Position numbers and translations under genes: made by a program. Source: Manihot esculenta (lineage: Eukaryota > Streptophyta > Magnoliopsida > Malpighiales > Euphorbiaceae). From it: a stretch of 64,000 nucleotides of DNA. The stretch spans positions 17,484,263-17,548,262 of the forward strand of contig NC_035169.2 of the NCBI RefSeq assembly GCF_001659605.2. Direction: 5' to 3'. Below are positions 36,133-46,674 of the stretch, piece after piece. Positions within the stretch are counted from its first letter, which is position 1; every line of letters begins with the position of its first letter. Under the pieces are notes generated by a model that was not told the DNA's origin, ran no database searches, and saw only the letters and a list, made by a program, of their open reading frames with translations.

Positions 36133-36530
36133 TACCCTTTTTTTTATTTTTTTTTCCTTCTCCGCAGCGCTCCTCACCGCTGGCGGTGCTATTTGGGCTT
36201 TTTATTTTCTCCCATTTGTATTGCTATCAATCTAAATACTAGTACATCTCGAAAAGTAAAATGGGAATGAAGAAAGAAAAATGAAGATCGCCGAAAGCGG
36301 ACGAACGAGCAAGAAGACAGGGCCACGAGACGGAAAGACAGGAGGGGGAGGGAGTCCCGCACCGACGGAGCAGCACAAGGAGCGGAGAAGGCACTGGGAC
36401 GGGAGGCGAAGCGGGGGCAGGGGATGGCACGGTAAGGGAGCGGGGCCCACGCGCTAGATGGAGAGGAGCGGGACGGTGCCGTGCCAAGGTGGGGGAAGCG
36501 TATGTGTAATTTGATTGCGAGGGATACAAT

Positions 36531-36649
36531 GGGTGCGATCATACCAGCACTAATGCACCGGATCCCATCAGAACTCTGAAGTTAAACGTGCTTGGACGAG
36601 TGCAGTACTAAAATGAGTGACCTCTTAGGAAGTCCTCGTGTTGCACCCC
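36531..36649 (+). rRNA. 5S rRNA gene copy (subfamily 2)
   Basis: Full length; GGACGAGTGCAG, CTAAAATGAG and CTCTTAGGAAG changes. Confidence 0.9.
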
Positions 36650-37052
36650 TACTCTTTTTTTAATTTTTTTTTCCTCCTCCGCAGCGCTCCTCACCGCCAG
36701 CGGTGCTATTTGGGCTTTTTATTTTCTCCCATTTGTATTGCTATAAATCTAAATACCAGTACATATCGAAAAGTAAAACGGGAATGAAGAAAAAAAAATG
36801 AAGATTACCGAAAGCGGACGAACGAGCAAGAAGACAGGGCCACGAGATGGAAAGACAGGAGGGGGAGGGAGTCCCGCACCGATGGAGCAGCACGGGGAGG
36901 GGAGAAGGCATGGGGACGGGAGGCGAAGAGGGGGTAGGGAAAGGCATGGTACGGGAGCGAGGCCCACGCGTTGGATGGAAAGGGGCGGGACGGCGCCGCT
37001 CCGCGCCGAGGTGGGGGAATCGTATGTGTAATTTGATTGTGAGGGATACAAT

Positions 37053-37171
37053 GGGTGCGATCATACCAGCACTAATGCACCGGATCCCATCAGAACTCCG
37101 AAGTTAAACGTGCTTGGGCGAGTGCAGTAGTAAAATGGGTGACCTCTTGGGAAGTCCTTGTGTTGCACCCC
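37053..37171 (+). rRNA. 5S rRNA gene copy (subfamily 2)
   Basis: Full length; GCGAGTGCAGTAGTAAAATGG and TCCTTGTG changes. Confidence 0.91.
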
Positions 37172-37574
37172 TACTCTTTTTTTTATTTTTTTTTCCTCCT
37201 CCGCCGCGCTCCTCACCGCCGGCGGTGCTATTTGGGCTTTTTATTTTCTCCCATTTGTATTGTTATCAATCTAAATACCTGTACATCTCGAAAAGTAAAA
37301 TGGGAATGAAGAAAGGAAAATGAAGATCGCTGAAAGCGGACGAACGAGCAAGAAGACAAGGCCACAAGACGGAAAGACAGGAGGGGGAGGGAGTCCCGCA
37401 GCGACGGAGCAGCACGGGGAGGGGAGAAGGCACTGGGACGGGAGGCGAAGAGGGGGCAGGGGAAGGGACGGTATGGGAGCGGGGCCCACGCGTCGGATGG
37501 AGAGGGGCAGGACGGCGCCGCGCCGCACCGAGGTGGTGGAAGCGTATGTGTAATTTGATTGCGAGGGAAACAAC

Positions 37575-37675
37575 GGGTGCGATCATGCCATCATTAATGC
37601 ACTGATCCCATCAGAACTCCGAAGTTAACCGTGCTTGGGCGAGAGCAGTACTAAGATGGATGACCTCTTGGGAAG
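37575..37675 (+). rRNA. 5S rRNA gene, 5' part, split by element B
   Basis: Nucleotides 1 to ~101 of a 5S copy, ending CTCTTGGGAAG, where element B is inserted. The remainder, TCCTCGTGTTACACCCC, lies at 49353-49369. This copy also has CATGCCATCATTAATGCACTG and TTAACCG. Confidence 0.9.
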
Positions 37676-37839
37676 TGATAGAGCATATTTTAGTCCATAT
37701 TATCATGATCTTATTGATGTTTATTTACATCTATTCTACCTAATTTTGTGGTTTTAATCATGTTTTGCAGATATTAGATGTAAAGAAACAATTTGGAGAA
37801 AATGCTCTTAAAAATGCCAAAAAGTGCTAAATCTGGAAA

Positions 37840-38021
37840 AGCACCTTCGGAAGCACTTTCGGAAGCCGAAAGTCAAGTCCAGAGCCGAAACTCAACCACC
37901 TTCGGAAGCACCTTCGGAAGCCGAAAGTCACCCATTTTCGGAAGCACCTTTGGAAGCCGAAAGTGGCCTCCAGATCCGAAACTCCACCACCTTCGGAAGC
38001 ACCTTCGGCCGCCGAACCTTC
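37840..38021 (+). repeat. TTCGG repeat cluster, element B 5' LTR
   Basis: Units of CACCTTCGGAAGCACC and TTCGGAAGCCGAAAGTC with CCAGAGCCGAAACTC linkers, ending in TTCGGCCGCCGAA near 38004. The linker and ~54-bp spacing match the Tekay-like LTR clusters. Confidence 0.85.
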
Positions 38022-39740
38022 TGATAGAGCATAAATTAGTCCATTTTATATTAATACTATTGATTAATATTTACATGATTCCTGCTTAATTTAGTGCTTT
38101 TAATATTATTTTGCAGAAAATTGTGTAAAAGGACAATTTGGAGAAAATTCCCCTAAAACTGCCTTATTTGGAGCAAAAGAGAGCAAGCCTGCCAAGTTGG
38201 ATTCAAGTCAAGCTAAATAAGGAAAATATTTTGAACTTTAAATCTTCAAGCACTTGGGCCAAGTACATGGACCAAACTCCCGCAGGGCCCGCTTGTGGAC
38301 ACCCCGTTCTTGCACATGGCCCGCCTTCACCATTCACTTCACATGGGACGCTCACGCCTCAACACTCACCTGCAAATTCAAGTGAACGGCAGCCCATCCC
38401 ACGCATTGGACCAAGGCCATTCTCTCACGTGGACAGCACTTCAACTCCAGCACACGGACAGCCCAAGCGCTTCACGCCAATGGACCAAGCTCAAGCGCTT
38501 CACATGGACCACTCACGCAACGGACCCATCAAGCACTCAACACTCACGGACGGCCCGTTCTCGCAAAACACGGACAGCTTGCACGCTCCCACTTTAACTC
38601 CAGCACATGGACCGTGCTTCAGCTCAAGCACATGGACCGCACTTCAATTCCAGCGCACATGGACCGAGCTCACGCGCACTCGATCCATCCCCGCATGTGG
38701 CCAGCAATTCCAAATTAGGGCACTCCTCTCCAACTCTATTTAAAGGATCTTAAGTGGACGACCAAGAGACAATTCCAATTCTCGGCACTTCCGCAAGGTA
38801 GAATTTCTTCGGTTCCATTCTTCTTTTCCCTTTTATTTTTTATTTTTCTGTTTTTAATTCAGCCAATGAGTGACTGATTTCTTTAATCTAGTTGAATATT
38901 GGTTGAAGATTTAGTTGTTTAATGGGTTGTGAGACTTGATCAAATATTGTTTAACTTTTGGGAGTTCAATATTCATGCAATTTCATACTTAATTACTTTG
39001 TTATTGAAATCTATGTTGATTTTTTATTGCAAAATAATTATTTGTTAGTTTGAATGATTTAAGTCCGTAATTGCTTAGATTATTCTTACATAAGAACACT
39101 TGGCATAAAAATCAAGGGAGTTGCATGATCTAGCATTGCCTCCATACGTTTGGGTAGCTAGGATTGGATCTCTCTATTTCTTAATGCAATTGATAGTTGT
39201 TTGTTGCCTGAGGCCCAAGGACGTTCCTTGGCAACTTATTGATTAGTAATTAATTAGAGGATGTTCCCTAATTAATTTAATAATAAGGAGAGATAATGGT
39301 GGTGAGAAGCGTCTTCCATCTCTATAATTAATCTATTGAATCAACCCGAAAGAACAAAGTGTTTGTGATCAATCCCAACAACTAAAATGGATCCAATACT
39401 TCAACTAGAACTTTTTCATTATTGATTACTTTTTATTTAATTATTTGTTTTCCATTATTTTTCTCATTATTAGTTTACTACAATCAATCTCAAACCCCCC
39501 CTGTTATTTTGTTGACAGTTTTGATCCCAATTTTCAGTGTTTATCTCATTTGATCCCACTTTCAGTGTTTATCTCATTTTTAGTTTATTATTGTTTCAGT
39601 TTAATTTCTTGGTCCCAAAAAGAGAAATAGGTAAGTTCTTAATTCCCTGTGGATTCGATCCTTTCACCACTATATGCAAATATAAAATTGTTGATAACCA
39701 GAAAGGTTATTTTTGACAGGCTTCGACAACCGCACTGTCA
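38022..39740 (+). repeat. Element C 5' LTR
   Basis: TATTTAAAGG at 38738-38747 is a TATA-like box. Upstream, 38290-38700 is a low-complexity tract of CATGGACC and CACGGACAG-type words giving a spurious ~200-codon ORF. The conserved leader block is 38865-39420. Confidence 0.9.
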
Positions 39741-39745
39741 AAAAT

Positions 39746-39763
39746 TGGCGCCGTTGCCGGGGA
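39746..39763 (+). promoter_or_regulatory. Primer-binding site, tRNA-Asp (element C)
   Basis: TGGCGCCGTTGCCGGGGA, identical to element A's PBS, five bases after the LTR. Confidence 0.9.
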
Positions 39764-39867
39764 ATTGATTTAACTCATTTGTTTTTCTTTCAGGACCAAG
39801 TTAAAAAAAAAAAAGAGAAGTAAAGACCACCTTTGCGCAAGAGCACCTTCTGCAACACCTTTAGCTG

Positions 39868-39900
39868 CCGAACCGCATCCTCATTCGGCCGCCGAACATC
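39868..39900 (+). repeat. TTCGGC palindromes in element C leader
   Basis: A degenerate copy (TTAGCTGCCGAA) and TTCGGCCGCCGAA lie where gag begins in element A. Confidence 0.8.
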
Positions 39901-39937
39901 TCACCAAATGGCACAGTCACCATCGCAGATCTAAATC

Positions 39938-40571
39938 ATGGATGAGGTGAGCACATATAATCCCCCTCCTCAAATTCCTAACCTAACCTCTACTGTGGAA
40001 AGCTATGTCATAGCTCTACAGGCTCGACGACTTTAGCAATCTCAGCCATGTAGAATCCGTGCACATGTGGGACACCTAACTTCCCAATGTCCTACACTTT
40101 ATGAAGATGACCAATAAGTACATGCATTTAGAGCATACTACGAACAGCCAGAATATGATCCCTACCATAATACATATAATCCAGGTTGGGGAGACTATTC
40201 AGACTTCAATTATGCAGAGGATAACAACTACCAAAATTATCAAGGATATCAAGCCCAACCAGAACCTCCAAGTCCCAACATGCACCTTGATGAAGAGAAG
40301 ATAAAGACATTGGCAATTTCTTTGCAATGTATCCAACAACAGATGGATCAATTGGACAAATCATTGAAGTCAATCATATTAAGAAGAGAGCAAGAGCTTC
40401 AAGATGTGGAGGATGAAGATGAAAGTTGGCAAGTACAAGAATAAGCTGCTAAAGAGACACAACCAGAAAACTGTTTGTCCAAACAAACTGATCAAACAGA
40501 ACCTGTTGATAATTTAGATATCATTGATTGTTTGAGTGAAAATGTTTTTTATGTAAATCAAGATACTAAAT
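39938..40571 (+). pseudogene. gag C-terminal remnant of element C
   Basis: ATG at 39938 (MDEV) precedes degenerate sequence matching the end of the Athila gag. The knuckle reads CRIRAHVGHLTSQC, one Cys replaced by Arg. Then comes a Tyr/Gln/Pro-rich tail (NTYNPGWGDY, YQGYQAQPEPPS). Stops interrupt it near 40034, 40118 and 40442. The capsid part is deleted. Confidence 0.78.
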
Positions 40572-40584
40572 GATGATCTTTGCA

Positions 40585-41267
40585 GGGAAGAGACTCAGAA
40601 AGAGCCAGAATTAAAAGAAACTAACTGTTGCATCCATCAGGTGAACTGCAGCCAAGCACAGATTGAAGAGAGCTCTATCGCACCACTTCAGGAAGGACTT
40701 GTGCAAACTGAAGGCATGACTTTTCGGCCGCCGAACTCCACCATCTTTCGGCCGCCAGACCCTACACCTCAGCTCCCATCGCAAACTGAAACCATCCTTC
40801 GGCCGCCGAACTCAGCCATCTTTCGGCCGCCGAATTCGACTACTCTTCAGCTCCCCTTTCAGTCAGATCTTGCGCAGAAGGAGCAATCTGAAACCCCTTT
40901 CAGCCTTCCAATGCAAACAGCCCTTGCTCACGAGGAACAAGTGGAAGTTTAAGAGCCCAAACCAAAGGACCATGCGGATCAATGCTTGCCCAAACCTCCG
41001 GATAAGGTAGAGTTTGTTTTGCCAGATTTCAGTACTAAATTGCAGCTAGCCATAGAGAAATATGAATTGGAGTTCAAAGTTCTACCCAATCATATCAAAA
41101 ATGCAAACATAAGGGCTAGAGGCACACCTCATCTAAAAGAGGAGAAGCTAATCATGTTGCTTCATGAGTACATGGAAAAAATAGGATGGGTTATGACCAA
41201 ATCAAAAGGAGTGCTACACTTTTTGCTCAATGCAGTTGGGACTCTCTTCCCTTCCCCAATTACTTGA
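40585..41267 (+). pseudogene. Spacer and pre-RT fragment of element C
   Basis: Frame 40641-40952 encodes a spacer with FRPPN repeats from the TTCGGC palindrome and ends in TAA. Frame 40986-41267 encodes 93 residues with FKVLPNHIKNANIR and EKLIMLLHEYMEKIGWVM. This looks like the segment just before RT in Athila polyproteins (pattern LPxHLK..EEKL..LREHK..IGW). It stops where RT should begin. Element B has the same fragment at 46426-46674. Confidence 0.75.
40722..40842 (+). repeat. TTCGGC palindrome cluster in element C spacer
   Basis: TTTCGGCCGCC copies near 40724, 40748, 40799 and 40821, read as FRPPN/FRPPD. Confidence 0.88.
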
Positions 41268-41274
41268 GCCTTGA

Positions 41275-42277
41275 TCAAGTGGATCGCACCATGCACACCA
41301 CACCCAGGGGAGTACTCAGTTTCTTTTGCATTTTAATATTTCATATACATTGAGGACAATGCATGATTTAGGTGTGGGGGTGCATATTTCTGAATTTTGA
41401 GTTTATTTTTGCTTTGATTTTTAGTTTGCTTGCATTAGTTGAAATTTTTCATTTTTGCTTTCAATAACACACACATATAGCCACAGTTTTTTTATTACTT
41501 ATTTTGTTTATGTTTTTGAGATGCTTTACTCAATCTTATAGACTATGTTGGATGAGTTTTTCTTTTCATGACCCCATTGATGTGATAACTCTTTAAACTT
41601 AGGTTGAATCAATTGCAATGAGTTATATTCATGTTTGAGAATTACCTTTTGAATTGAATCTTTGAGTTTGCCATGGTAAAAAATATATTGATGACACTCA
41701 TTAGAGAGAATAAATTGAAATTTGTGTGAATGAACTTAACATGACTTGATTTAGCAATTAGTGTTGATTTGCCCAAATCATTGAGAGAAAGAAATTCACA
41801 AAGGCCTAGACTTCAAAAGCACAAATTGAAAACTGTTCCAATGGTCAAAAGACTATGAACATAGCTAGTACCCACTTAGACAGGTGACCAACTGAGTAAC
41901 TGGGGGTGGGTATCACAAATATGTACCTTCACGTCAAAAGGTTGGTGACTTTTTCAAGCAAAACTTAAATGCAAAAGGCTGAATATGGTACTTCAAGGTA
42001 AGGGCAAGTCACTTTAAAAGCTAGAAAAAGTCTTATCTGAACAAATAATATGTGCATGTATGATCTCTCTCTTGAGTAAAACAAATCCTAGCCATGGTAA
42101 GTAAAGGGAAACAAGGAAAGAAGGTGAGTAATCTTAATGCATATATTCTTCACTGCAATGATTCAAAATAGGGGTCTAGAGTAAGAGCTTAAGTGGAAAT
42201 AAGGATCTAGAGTGAGAAAGCTTATTTGACTATGTTTATTTGCTTAAGGACAAGCAAAAGGCTAGGTGTGGGGTATT
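41275..42277 (+). other. Noncoding 3' region of element C
   Basis: No gene. Contains AGGTGTGGGGGTGCATA (41369-41385) ~0.9 kb before the LTR and a terminal AGGTGTGGGGTATT tract at 42263-42277 that serves as polypurine tract. Closely similar to element B's tail and to element A's on the other strand. Confidence 0.8.
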
Positions 42278-43855
42278 TGATAGAGCATAAATTAGTCCAT
42301 TTTATATTAATATTATTGATGAATATTTACATGATTCATACTTAATTTAGTGCTTTTAATATTATTTTGCAGAAAATGGTGTAAAACTTAGGCCAAGTAC
42401 ATGGACCAAACTCCCGCAGGGCCCGCTTGTGGACACCCCGTTCTTACACATGGCCCGCCTTCGCCATTCACTTCACATGGGACGCTCACGCCTCAACACT
42501 CACCTGCAAATTCAAGTGAATGGCAGCGCATCCCACGCATTGGACCAAGGCCATTCTCTCACGTGGACAGCACTTCAACTCCAGCACACGGACAGCCCAA
42601 GCGCTTCACGCCAATGAACCAAGCTCAAGCGCTTCATGTGGACCACTCACGCAACGGACCCATCAAGCACTCAACACTCACGGACGGCCCGTTCTCGCAA
42701 AAACACGGACAGCTTGCACGCTCCCACTTTAACTCCAGCACATGGACTACACTTCAATTCCAGCGCACATGGACCGAGCTCACGCGCACTCGATCCATCC
42801 CCGCACGTGGCCAGCAATTCCAAATTAGGGCACTCCTCTCCAACTCTATTTAAAGGATCTTAAGTGGACGACCAAGAGACAATTCCAATTCTCGGCACTT
42901 CCGCAAGGCAGAATTTCTTCGGTTCCTTTCTTCTTTTCCCTTTTATTTTTTATTTTTTATTTTTCTGTTTTTAATTCAGCCAATGAGTGGTTGATTTCTT
43001 TAATCTAGTTGAATATTGGTTGAAACTTTAGTTGTTTAATGGGTTGTGAGACTTTATCAAATATTGTTTAACTTTTGGGAGTTTAATATTCATGCAATTT
43101 CATACTTAATTTTCATATTACTTTGTTATTGAAATCTACGTTGATTTTTTATTGCAAAATAATTATTTGTTAGTTTGAATGATTTAAGTCCGTAATTGCT
43201 TAGATTATTCTTACATAAGAACACTTGGCATAAAAACCAAGGAAGTTGCATGATCTAGCGTTGTCTCCATACGTTTTGGTAGCTAGGATTGGATCTCTCT
43301 ATTTCTTAATGCAATTAATAGTTGTTTGTTGCCTGAGGCCCAAGGACGTTCCTTGGCAACTTATTAATTAGTAATTAATTAGAGGACGTTAATTTAATAA
43401 TAAGGAGAGATAATGGTGGTGAGAAGCGTCTTCCATCTCTATAACTAATCTATTGAATCAACCCGAAAGAACAAAGTGTATGTGATCAATCCCAACAACT
43501 AAAATGGATCTAATACTTCAACTAAAGCTTTCTCATTATTGATTACTTTTTATTTAATTATTTGCTTTCCATTATTTTTCTCATTATGAGTTTACTACAA
43601 TCAATCTCAAACCCCCCCTGTTATTTTGCTGACAGTTTTGATCCCAATTTTTAGTTTATCTCATTTGATCCCACTTTCAGTGTTTATCTCATTTTTACTT
43701 TATTATTGTTTCAGTTTATTTTCTTGGTCCCAAAAAGAGAAATAGGTAAGTTCTCAATTCCCTGTGGATTCGATCCTTTCACCACTATCTGCAAATATAA
43801 AATTGTTGATAACCAGAAAGGTTATTTTTGACCGGCTTCGACAACCACACTGTCA
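42278..43855 (+). repeat. Element C 3' LTR
   Basis: 1578 bp, TGATAGAGCATAAATTAG to ACACTGTCA, with two deletions relative to the 5' LTR. TATTTAAAGG near 42848. Confidence 0.9.
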
Positions 43856-45179
43856 CCTTCCATCCAGATCCGAAAGTCCAGCCTCCGAAACTAACCTTAG
43901 GCGGCCGAAAGTTCCTCCGAACAGCCTCCTCCTTATTCAAGAAGCCAAATCTTGAAGATCACATGTTTTCCATTTTATGCCATGCACATTCAAAATTCAA
44001 AACAAGGCTCCACCTTCCTCTTTAGTGCATGAAGAAGACTTCTTGAACACACCTTGAGCAATTAAAAGACCAAAAAGTCCATGCAACTCCCCACATGCAC
44101 ATATTAGACCACGGGCACTTTGGGCAATCTCCAAAAGATGCATGGGCATCCAAAAAACCCTAGGCAGCCTCTCAAGACATATTTAAACATCATATGAAGG
44201 CAAGAAGAAAAAAAAGTTTTGAAGATTGGACATCACCAAGCAAGGGCAGCCGCACCACCTCCTTCTTCCTCCACCTTTGGTTCTTCATCTTTTGTTCTTC
44301 TCTTCTATTTTTCTGTTTTGGTTCAGCCATGAGTGGCTGAAACCCTTATTCTAGTTGAAGTTTGGTTGAAATTAAGGTTGTTTAAAGGGTTGTGAGATCT
44401 GAATATAAAGTGTTTGCTTTTGATTAGTTCAATATTCATGCAATTGTGTGCTTAATTCTAAGATTGCTTTGTTATTTTGATCAAATTGGCCACTTGATTC
44501 TTGATTGCAAAGTTAATTGATTGTTAGTTGGGGTATTTGTTAGTCCGTAATTGCTAGAAATATTCTGACCTAAGAACACTTGGTGTAAAAACCAAGGAAT
44601 TGCATGATCTAGCAATATCTCATGAGTTTGAGTAGCTAGGATTGGATCTCTCTAATTCTTTATGCAATTGACAATTGTTTTGATGCCTATGACCCAAGGA
44701 CGTTCATTGGCAATTTGTTAATTAGTAATTGATTAGAGGACGTTCCCTAATTGATTTAATCATAAGGAGAGACATAGTGGTGAGAAGCGTTTTCCACCCC
44801 CATAACTAATCTATTGAATGAATCAAGAAAACCTAAGTTTCAATGATCAACCCAAACAACCAAAGTGGATCCATATTTTCAACTAGACTTTTCTCATATT
44901 GATTTCTTCTTTTATTTTAATTACTTGCTGTTTTATTTGCTTTCAATAGTTGTTAGTCAAATCAATCTCAAAAACCCCTTTTTACTTTATTGCACTTTAC
45001 TCTTGATTTGCTTGCTTTCAATTGTGCTTTCGGTTGATCCTCTTGATCTTGTTTGGAAAAAATAGACAGGTACTCAATTCTCTGTGGATTCAATCCTTTA
45101 CCACTATCTACAGTTGTAAGATTGTTGATAAACGTAGAGGTTATTTTTGACCGGCTTCGGCAATCGCACTGTCAAAAAT

Positions 45180-45197
45180 TGGCGTCGTTGCCGGGGA
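45180..45197 (+). promoter_or_regulatory. Primer-binding site, tRNA-Asp (element B)
   Basis: TGGCGTCGTTGCCGGGGA, one substitution (C to T) from the PBS of A and C. Confidence 0.85.
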
Positions 45198-45289
45198 GTT
45201 GATTTAACTTATTTGTTTTTCTTTCAGGACCAAATTAAAAAAAAAATTGAAGACCACCTTTGCGCAGGAACACCTTCTGCAACACATTT

Positions 45290-45352
45290 GGCCGCGAACT
45301 TCATCAACTTTCGGCCGCCGAACCTCATCCTCATTCAGCCGCCGAACATCTC
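45290..45352 (+). repeat. TTCGGC palindromes in element B leader
   Basis: TTTCGGCCGCCGAACC near 45310 and TTCAGCCGCCGAAC near 45334, plus a degenerate TTGGCCGCGAAC. Confidence 0.85.
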
Positions 45353-45387
45353 ACCAAAGGGCATAGTCACCATCGCAGATCTGAATC

Positions 45388-45867
45388 ATGGATGAGGTAA
45401 GTAGATATGATTTTTCTTTACTGACATCTTTTATGAAAGAATTTGCCATAGGACTAGTTCAACAGGTTCAAGCATCTCAGCCACCAAGGCCATATGGGAC
45501 CTATGCATATGTAGGATACCCAACTGATCAAAGTCCTATGCTTTATGAGAATAGTCAGCCTAGACATACATTTGGAGGATTCAATGACCAACCAGTTCAT
45601 GCATATGGAGGATTCTACGAACAACCTAGACATGATCCATACTATAATACATACAATCCAGGTTGGGGAGACTATCCAGACTTCAGTTATGCAGAGGCTA
45701 ACAACTGCCAGGATTATCAAGGATATCAAGCCCAACCAGAACCTCCAAGTTCCAATATGCGTCTTGAAAAGTTGATGGAAACAATGGCAAGTTCCATGCA
45801 AAGTCTCCAACAGCAGGTGGATCAATTTGCCACCGCAGAAAATGCATGCATATTAAGAAAAGAGTGA
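45388..45867 (+). pseudogene. gag C-terminal fragment of element B
   Basis: 159-codon frame from ATG 45388. MKEFAIGLVQQVQASQPPRP matches the end of element A's gag. The region equivalent to A's CCHC knuckle reads YGTYAYVGYPTDQS, so all four zinc ligands are replaced. A repetitive His/Tyr/Gly/Gln tail follows (GGFNDQP, GGFYEQP, NPGWGDY). Capsid is missing, so it cannot form particles by itself. Confidence 0.82.
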
Positions 45868-46079
45868 GAGCTTCAAGATGTATGGGATGATGATGAAAGT
45901 TCACAATTTCAAAAACTAGCAGTTGAAGAAGAACAACCGGAACACTGTTTGTCCAAACCAACTGATCAAATAGAACCTGTTGACAGTTTAGATATCATTG
46001 ATTGTTTGAGCAAAGATGTTTTTTATATGAATCAAGATGATATTATGAACAATAATCTTTGCAGGGAAGAGAGCTAGAA

Positions 46080-46674
46080 AGAGCCAGAACTAAAAGAAAC
46101 TGATTGTTTCATCCAACAGGTGGACTGCAAACATGCGTAGAACAAAGGAGAGCCAATCGCACCTCTTCAGATCAGCCTTGTGCAAACTGAAACCACCACC
46201 TTTCGGCCGCCGAACCTCTCACCACAACTTCCATCGCATGAAACTCCTTCCAATCATCCCTTTCAGGTAAATCTTGCGTAGAAGGAGCAATCTGAAACCA
46301 ATTCAGCCATGGATCAAATGCAAACGGCCCATGCTCACAAGGAACAAATGGTATTCCAAGCACCTAAACCAAAGGACCATGCAGATTAATGCCTTCCCAA
46401 ACCTCCGGATAAGGTAGAGTTTGTTTTGCCTGAACTTAATGCTAAATTGCAACTAGCTATAGAGAAACATGAATTGGAGTTCAAAGTGCTTCCCAATCAT
46501 CTCAAAAATGCAAACATAAGAGTTAGAGGCACACCTCATCTGAAAGAGGAGAAGCTAATCATATTACTTCATGAGTACATGGAAAAAATAGGATGGGCTA
46601 TGACCAAATCAAAAGGAGTGCTACACTTTCTACTCAATGCAGTTGGGACTCTTTTCCCTTCTCCAATTACTTGA
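46080..46674 (+). pseudogene. Spacer and pre-RT fragment of element B
   Basis: The spacer is broken by stops and has a single TTTCGGCCGCCGAACC near 46199. Frame 46426-46674 (82 codons) encodes FKVLPNHLKNANIR and EKLIILLHEYMEKIGWAM, nearly the same as element C's fragment, ending at the same place (TLFPSPIT, stop). Confidence 0.78.

Larger units (their letters stand above)
38022..43855 (+). mobile_element. Element C: non-autonomous Athila-like LTR retrotransposon nested in element B's LTR
   Basis: Perfect target duplication CCTTC (38017-38021, 43856-43860). 5' LTR 38022-39740 (1719 bp), 3' LTR 42278-43855 (1578 bp; lacks ~125 bp corresponding to 38132-38254 and a small piece near 38608). Internal region 39741-42277 has the same layout as element B: PBS, gag C-terminal fragment, TTCGGC-rich spacer, short fragment ahead of RT, and a noncoding tail. 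No protease, RT, RNase H or integrase domain. Confidence 0.92.
37676..45174 (+). repeat. Element B 5' LTR, split by element C
   Basis: 37676-38021 plus 43861-45174. The stretch 43861-45174 holds a TATTTAAA-type box near 44182, the conserved leader block (44317-44870) and the LTR end TCGCACTGTCA. No genes. Confidence 0.88.

Noticed and set aside
29642..37586. Recurring ~100-codon ORFs in 5S spacers (for example SPAPSSPPVPVPSPLPV on the minus strand), in several frames at once.
   Set aside because: They repeat only because the spacer repeats, overlap each other in three frames, lack protein-like conservation and break with spacer indels. Shadow ORFs.
38138..38743. 200-codon ORF in element C's LTR, with a related one at 42401-42853.
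   Set aside because: It lies wholly within LTR sequence, is made of low-complexity CATGGACC/CACGGACAG words, and the copy in the 3' LTR is shifted and shortened. No family recognised.
46426..46674. The shared ~80-residue ORF of elements B and C as a new accessory gene.
   Set aside because: Its pattern (LPNHLK..EEKL..LHEYMEKIGW) fits the segment just ahead of RT in Athila polyproteins, so it is a truncation remnant. Selection on it remains untested.
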